A stretch of 64,000 bases of DNA from Pyronema omphalodes (lineage: Eukaryota; Ascomycota; Pezizomycetes; Pezizales; Pyronemataceae), in the NCBI GenBank assembly GCA_024516155.1, contig JAJJXM010000058.1, positions 124,001 to 188,000 on the forward strand. Direction: 5' to 3'. The notes under the pieces were generated by a model. It made no database searches. It worked only from the letters and a program-made list of their open reading frames with translations, and was not told the DNA's origin. Shown in pieces: positions 58,746 to 64,000 of the stretch (position 1 is the first letter of the stretch; each line of letters starts with the position of its first letter). The position numbers and the translations under genes are program-made.

Positions 58746-61700
58746 TTAGATACCCTCATCATCGGAAGTAAGCTGCTCAAACTTTCTAGCCATAGCCAAT
58801 ACTTCATCGACCGACAGCTCTCTCTTATCATCTTCATCGCCCCAGTCTTCCTCTCTAAACCCGTTTTCATTAGTAGCCATGATCTTTTTCAGTCCCACCA
58901 ATTCATCTTGCATCGCTTTGAACTCTTGCTTCATCTTCATAGATTCCTCTGCCAATCTCTTATTCTCAGTCCTCAAGCCTTCATTCCCTTCCTTCAATCC
59001 TTTATTCTCCCCCACAACCTTTTGCAAGAGATCGGTGACAGTCTTTGAATGCTTCATCTGTTGTACAAGTATTTCCACCCTTGATTTAAGCGCAGAGTTC
59101 TCCGATTTCATTGCTTCTTTCACTGTGGTTAGTTCTTGCATTGCTGTGTTGGCTTCCAGTGTGAGACGGCGGTTCTCTTGGGCAATAGCTTTAGCTTCCT
59201 CGATAGCTGTAGTGTTGGCTTCTTTGAGCTCCAGAATTTCGAACTGAAGCTTTGTAACTTCTTCTGCAGCAGAAGAGTTGGCGGTTTTAAGAAGTGTGTT
59301 TTCTGACATGATTTTACTTAATTCTTCAATCGAGCCGGTGGCATTAGTCATATTCCTAAGCTTGTCGAGATCTGACGAAAGCCTATCGTTTTCGACGCGG
59401 AGGGTATCCAATTCGGCCTGTTTTTCTTCAGTAGTACGAGAAATACGCGCTTTCATGTTATCCATCTCTTTCAGTTTGTCTTCATATGTAGCAAGAGCTT
59501 CCTGAAGTTGAGCAAGTTGGGTCGTGACAGCTTGGTTTTCACCGTTGAGTTTGCGGATTTCGTTTTGCAGGTTCTGTACTTTATCCTCGGCGGTGTTTAA
59601 TGCTTCAGTATTAGCATCGTTAGCTGCCTTGAGTCGGTCAGAATGTTCCTCTAGCTTCTTGTTCTTTTCTTCGATTGAGTGAAAGGCTGCCATAGTATCT
59701 TCGTTGCTAGCTTTCAGCTGGGTAATCTGGTCATGCAGCATTTTCTCTTTGCCTTTGCCTGCATCAAGGATTGCGATATTTCTATCTCTAGCCTTTTCAA
59801 GGTCTTTGACCAGTCTTTTGTTCTCCGCCTGCATCAACTCACGGCTCTCTTGGAGTCTCTTATTCTCCTCCTGAAGTTGATTGGTTTTTTCCTCGGCTGC
59901 GTGGAGCGCCTCAGTAACGGCTGCTTTAATCTCATCGTTCGCTATTCGCAGCTTTTCAGCTTCCGCGTTGGCACTTCGTAGTGTAGCAGCGTCAGATTCG
60001 GCGTTTTGGAGGGTATTTTTCAGCTCGGTACGTTCGGCTTTGAGGGAGGCGCCAAGGGTTTTGAGCTCTGCGTTTTCGTCACGGAGAATGTGGATTTCAT
60101 TCTTCATGTCGGCTTCGATTTCGTGCAAAGCCGTAGCAGCACTGGCGGCGGTGGTTTTGAGGCGTTCATTCTCAGTACGGAGTCTGGCAACATCCTCTTC
60201 GGTCTTGGAGAGTGCTTCGATGGTAGAGCTGTTCTGGGAGCGGATTTTGGCGTTCTCCTCTTTGATTTTGGAAAGTGCTTCGATATTTGAGGTGTTTTCA
60301 GAACGAAGCTTGACGTTTTCCCCTTCAAACTTTGAAAGCTTTGTAAAAATTGTTGTGTTTTCTGCGCGGAGCTTGGTGAGCTTTTCTTCAGACGCAGAAA
60401 GTTCTTTGAGAACCGATGTTTTCGTAGTCCTGAGATCGGTGTTTTCATCGTAGAGTTTCTTCAATTGCTCTTCTGCCACAGTCATGGCAACCTTAATTTG
60501 TTCGGAGTCCTCCTGTCTCAGTTTCTTCGCTTCGAGCAGCTCTTGCTGAGCCTTGTGAAGATCTTTGGTCAACGTGACTCTAGCGGATGAAATCTGCTCA
60601 TTTTCTTCCTTGAGCTTCAATATCTCCCGTTGAGCCTTTTGAAGAGCTTCGGTTACTGAGTTCTTGGCAGAAGCAATCTGCTCTTTCTCTTCCCTAAGCT
60701 CTTTTGCGACTCCTTCCACCTTCTCTTTGACTTCTCTCAGCCTATCAATTTCTTCTCGTAGCATCGCAGCTGTCTCTTTTGACTTGGCGACAGCTTCTTT
60801 CTTAACTTCGTGGAGATGGTGGTTCTGTTCACGTATCTTCCTCACCTCTTCTTCATGGTGTTTCTTGAGACGTTCAACTTCTATCCGCATGGTTTCAGTC
60901 GCGCCCTCGGCTATAAGTTTTTCGAACTTGCATTCCTCTTCAATAGCCCGTGACCTCCTATTCTCCTCGATCAGATTGCTGATGTCCTTCTCGTGAACGC
61001 TCGCGAGCCGGTCCATTTCCGTCCTGAGGCCCTTTACCGTGTCCTCCGCTCTTTGTCTCGCGAATCTATGCTCCTCCTCCAAATCCTCGAGTCTTTTATT
61101 AACCCCCGCTAATCTTCGAATCTCCTCTTTAGAATCTTCTCCCATCTTTTTCCAATAATCAATCTCTCCTCTGAGATTCTTAATTGTGAAATCAGTGCCC
61201 TGTTGTGCCGCAGTCCGTTCGTCCAATGCAGATTTAACACGGTTGATCTCGGCCTTCAACGTAGTTTCCTCATTATCTCGCTGGTCCTGAAGCTTCGTAA
61301 GCTCCTCCTTTAATACATCAAGCTCATCTTCAAGCTTCCGATTAGCTATCATAATGTCATCGTGATCCTTCCATAGCCTCTGCTCGCGCAATTCCCCCGC
61401 CTGTACCTGCTCTCGAAGCTTCTTAACTTCTTCTTCGGCCTTGATGAGGGAACTTGGGGCGGTGAAGAGGTTTGTCACGCTGTTGCTGCGACGGTGAGTA
61501 AGGAAACCTTGTAAAGCGGCGGTTATAGGCTATGAGGTGCTTGTCAGTTATTGCTTAAGAAGATAAAGGTAGTAAAAATTAGGCTACGGAAATTAATATG
61601 AGGGATATAGTAATTAGAACGTACATTGTAGTCGCCTTGCTGGACAGGCTGTGCAAGAGAGCCATCAGCGGTCGCGGGAGAGGTGATAGTCGTGGTAGGC

Positions 61701-61789
61701 TGGCTAAGTTGACTATAGGGGGATGTGCTTGGAATAGAAGATCGCGTGTCGTTTTCGGAGGTTGTGTAGATGGAAGTAAGAGGTGGCAT
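58746..61789 (-). CDS. Large coiled-coil protein (982 aa)
   Basis: Minus strand, two exons: 61625-61789 (55 codons, ATG at 61789) and 58746-61529, joined by a 95-nt phase-0 intron (GTACGT donor, CTGAC branch site, TAG acceptor). There is no ATG near the beginning of exon 2 (the frame reads GTG at 61478), which supports the splice. The N terminus is Ser/Thr/Pro-rich, then PITAALQGFLTHRRSNSVTNLF, then about 850 residues of nearly unbroken coiled coil. Within it are internal repeats of the type ENxxLRSENTSxxEALSKxEE (about residues 380-460), Glu/Lys/Leu-rich and with few prolines. The C terminus is acidic (REEDWGDEDDKREL) and ends with VDEVLAMARKFEQLTSDDEGI. Residues 883-982 resemble the end of the 348-aa protein encoded at 30624-31729. 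Likely a long rod-like scaffold or tether; family not recognised. Confidence 0.85.
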
Positions 61790-62736
61790 AGCGAGATGTA
61801 GTTGGTTATCAGAGGGTGATTATGGCGTGATGACAGTGTAGCAAGATGGTGGGCCAGGCAGAGGGGTTTTTGTACACAGACACGAAGGTTGGGCGCATAC
61901 CAATGAAGTCTGGGGTCGTAGCTGATCCTGTGGATATTGGAAACTGTGATAACTGCGGGGGTTGTGTTTGACATAAACACAGGGTTGAGATTCGCATAAC
62001 GGCGAGCTTTGTGGTTGTTGACGTGGAGTATCAGAGGTACTTACATGTAACAAAAGTTATGTTCAACGATTGAGGCATACATCCGCTCTGTCCAGTTCGC
62101 GACATCGACCATTATGATAGACCATGCCTGATGCTATTGCAGAGAGGTTGAGGGATATAAATGTTAAGTGATCTCAATCGATGAGAATACGATATGTATC
62201 CTCTGAACTTCGGGAGTGTCGTTCTCCTCTTCCCTCTACCGTCCTTCGAGGAATTACCCCATTGATTAACTCCCTGTTGTTTCTATCCTCGGTGAACTGT
62301 ATTTCGTCTAATATACTTTGTGTTATTAAATCTAGTTAAGCTTTAACCCCAAGCAACTACTTTTTTTCCAACAGACTTCTTTTACCGGTGTTGCTGCAGA
62401 ATGCACATAATTACCTTGTTTGCTTATGTAGCATTCAAATTAATCTTATCAACCTCTTCCTCACCCCGTTTCTCTCCATGGATGGGGTTGGATGTTGGGG
62501 GGTAATTTTGGTTTTGGTTGTGCAAGCTCGACCCATCGAGTGCTGTCCAATGATTCATGTCCAGCCAGACATACATTGCCACTACCGCTGGAACCACACT
62601 TTCCAAGTCATACGATAATACCATTCAGTTTTCATATCTTGTGCTTGTGGTACACTTATGAATATAATTAGAAAGCAGTACAGAAAACATGCGTTACGAT
62701 AACTCCTACTTCACATACATTTAATGCGGATTTCAT
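61790..62736. other. Intergenic
   Basis: 5' flank of the coiled-coil gene and 3' flank of cwc24. A frame at 61820-62053 (minus) has an ATG but no splice join into the coiled-coil gene that keeps it open. Nothing else seen. Confidence 0.5.
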
Positions 62737-63735
62737 CTATTTCTTGGCTTCCTCAGCGTCTCCCTCTTCTTTCAGTCTCTCCTCCTCCCTCTCTTTTGCT
62801 GCCTCTAGTAGCTTCTTAAATCCCTTGGCGCCATTGAATACACCATCCGTCCCTCTTCCACAGATTGCACAACTAGGGTTCTTATTCTTATACCTCTCGA
62901 TAGCACACTTCTCACAGAAGTAGTGCCCGCACTTGGTCTGTATCGGAAACTTGTAATCACCCTTACAGATAACACATTTAAATGGAATCTCCTCCGGCTT
63001 TTCCTCATCCTTAGGCTTCCATCCAGTACCCATCCGTTTTCCTTGCAGCTCCGGCAATTTCCCACCCTTCGACTTTATCTCCCACTCCCTATCCAGCTTC
63101 CAACCTGCCGCGTAGTCTTCTCTTGCATGCAAAAACTTACATGTGTCTCCGAATCCACAGAATCCAGTAAGTTTGTAGTCCTTACAAACATCCGGTGCAT
63201 AATCGGTCACAGTTATCGTCCTGATATTTGTTGGGGCTTTTACAGGACCAACAGACTTCTTTCCCGCATCCTCCGACTTCTTGATAAAGTTTCCATAAGA
63301 AGCCGCACCTTTGTATGTAGCCAAATCCTGCTCCTCCAAATCTCCCTTGGGCTTGGAAGACTTCCGTCCTAACAGTTGCTCCTCGTCTCCGTCGTACCAA
63401 TTACTTTGTTTTGTTGCCTCGCCTTTAGCAGAAGTCACCAGATCTCTTGACACGGCTTCGTATTTCGCCGCACCGACATCCGGTTCTCCATTCGCCGCCT
63501 TCTTTGGATCATCCGATGAAGCAGTGACGACACCGGTATTTTGTTTTCGCTTCTTAATTGGTCTTTTAGCACCACCGGGAGTTTCGTCGGAGCTCGAGTC
63601 ATCGTCGTCAGAATCGGAGTCTACGGGAGGAGGAGTTGCGGCGCGCTTTCGAAATGTAGATTTGCCTTTATTATTGCGCTTGAAAAAGACAACGGGGGCG
63701 TTAGGGTCGGCGGATGGTACGGCGTGTTCTGACAT
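62737..63735 (-). CDS. cwc24: Pre-mRNA splicing factor Cwc24
   Basis: 332-aa nuclear CCCH and RING zinc-finger protein, the Cwc24/RNF113A family, which joins the spliceosome around the first catalytic step. Intronless. The start is the ATG at 63735; the frame stays open upstream to 63834 but only with non-ATG codons. Order: N-terminal FFKRNNKGKSTFRKR (residues 17-31), acidic Ser/Asp run (39-50), a basic nuclear-signal-like KRPIKKRK (57-64), a conserved YEAVSRD and ATYKGAASYGNFI stretch, then the CCCH finger with Cys184, Cys193, Cys199 and His203. After the GWKLDREWE linker comes a complete C3HC4 RING: Cys254, Cys257, Cys269, His271, Cys274, Cys277, Cys289, Cys292. A short acidic-basic helix ends the protein. 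Length and layout are normal for the family. Confidence 0.96.
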   Translation of the reverse strand: MSEHAVPSADPNAPVVFFKRNNKGKSTFRKRAATPPPVDSDSDDDDSSSDETPGGAKRPIKKRKQNTGVVTASSDDPKKAANGEPDVGAAKYEAVSRDLVTSAKGEATKQSNWYDGDEEQLLGRKSSKPKGDLEEQDLATYKGAASYGNFIKKSEDAGKKSVGPVKAPTNIRTITVTDYAPDVCKDYKLTGFCGFGDTCKFLHAREDYAAGWKLDREWEIKSKGGKLPELQGKRMGTGWKPKDEEKPEEIPFKCVICKGDYKFPIQTKCGHYFCEKCAIERYKNKNPSCAICGRGTDGVFNGAKGFKKLLEAAKEREEERLKEEGDAEEAKK

Positions 63736-64000
63736 ATTGCTATTGTATGGATATTTGAGGTGGAGGATAAGGTCGATACGCAAAGAGCTTGCGGCGGAAG
63801 AGTTGGCGTTGAGCTTTACGCGGTTGGGTGGCAATGGCGCCGGAACATTTCTGACGCGACCAACTACATACTCTGGTGTCTAATCACGTGATATAAAATC
63901 TTCCTGCGCATCTTCACCCATCATCACGCTGTTTCCTCTCTGAACTTGAATGTTAACATCTCCTTCTGATTTCGTAATTAGGGGGCCTCACTAGCTGGTC

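Noticed and set aside
61820..62053. Upstream frame MLHVSTSDTPRQQ as an extra first exon of the 982-aa coiled-coil gene
   Set aside because: The available GTATGC donor and downstream acceptor give a stop codon soon after joining. The ATG at 61789 needs no extra exon.

Overview
The window is nuclear DNA of a filamentous ascomycete fungus (Pezizomycotina-like); I cannot fix the class or genus. The evidence is short spliceosomal introns (49-160 nt) with GTACGT or GTAAGT donors and CTGAC/CTAAC branch sites, a fungal gene set (Cwc24, arginase, DHA1 transporter, Ufo1-like F-box protein, Arl8), long spacers, and many simple repeats and decayed repeat copies. I see no operons, rRNA, intact tRNA, reverse transcriptase or complete transposon.

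Left third (about 5.4-22 kb): an accessory, secretory region. A 247-aa secreted protein with a C-terminal CxxCxxCxxC cluster is followed by three members of one family of secreted, extremely Thr/Asp/Ala-rich proteins (starts at 9135, 13677, 20833). Each lies in a duplicated block that also carries 1.5-2 kb of non-coding upstream DNA. Upstream DNA has diverged while the coding repeats remain almost identical. The first copy has lost its C-terminal tail through a stop codon. Two of the three blocks share an extra 202-bp tandem duplication, and the third carries a 400-bp insertion. This cluster is the best candidate for something undescribed.

Middle (22-44 kb): 6 kb of AT-rich, repeat-bearing spacer, then an MFS drug/polyamine-type exporter (27899-29763), a 348-aa coiled-coil protein (minus), a 212-aa orphan gene whose 3' end is tandemly repeated in decaying 88-bp units, arginase (36337-37486), a secreted phytase-like esterase-domain protein (minus), a small pseudogene with an internal stop, a 97-bp MITE-like palindrome and a small predicted membrane protein.

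Right (44-64 kb): a gene-poor stretch framed by a 220-bp inverted repeat pair, then an F-box/WD-like protein with two C-terminal ubiquitin-interacting motifs (Ufo1-like), the small GTPase Arl8 (six exons), a long GGTTTT array, a 982-aa coiled-coil protein (minus) that appears to be a distant paralogue of the 348-aa one (same first-intron design, related C-terminus), and the splicing factor Cwc24 (minus). Apart from the duplicated secreted family and the coiled-coil pair, neighbouring genes show no functional link; they look like ordinary fungal gene order.
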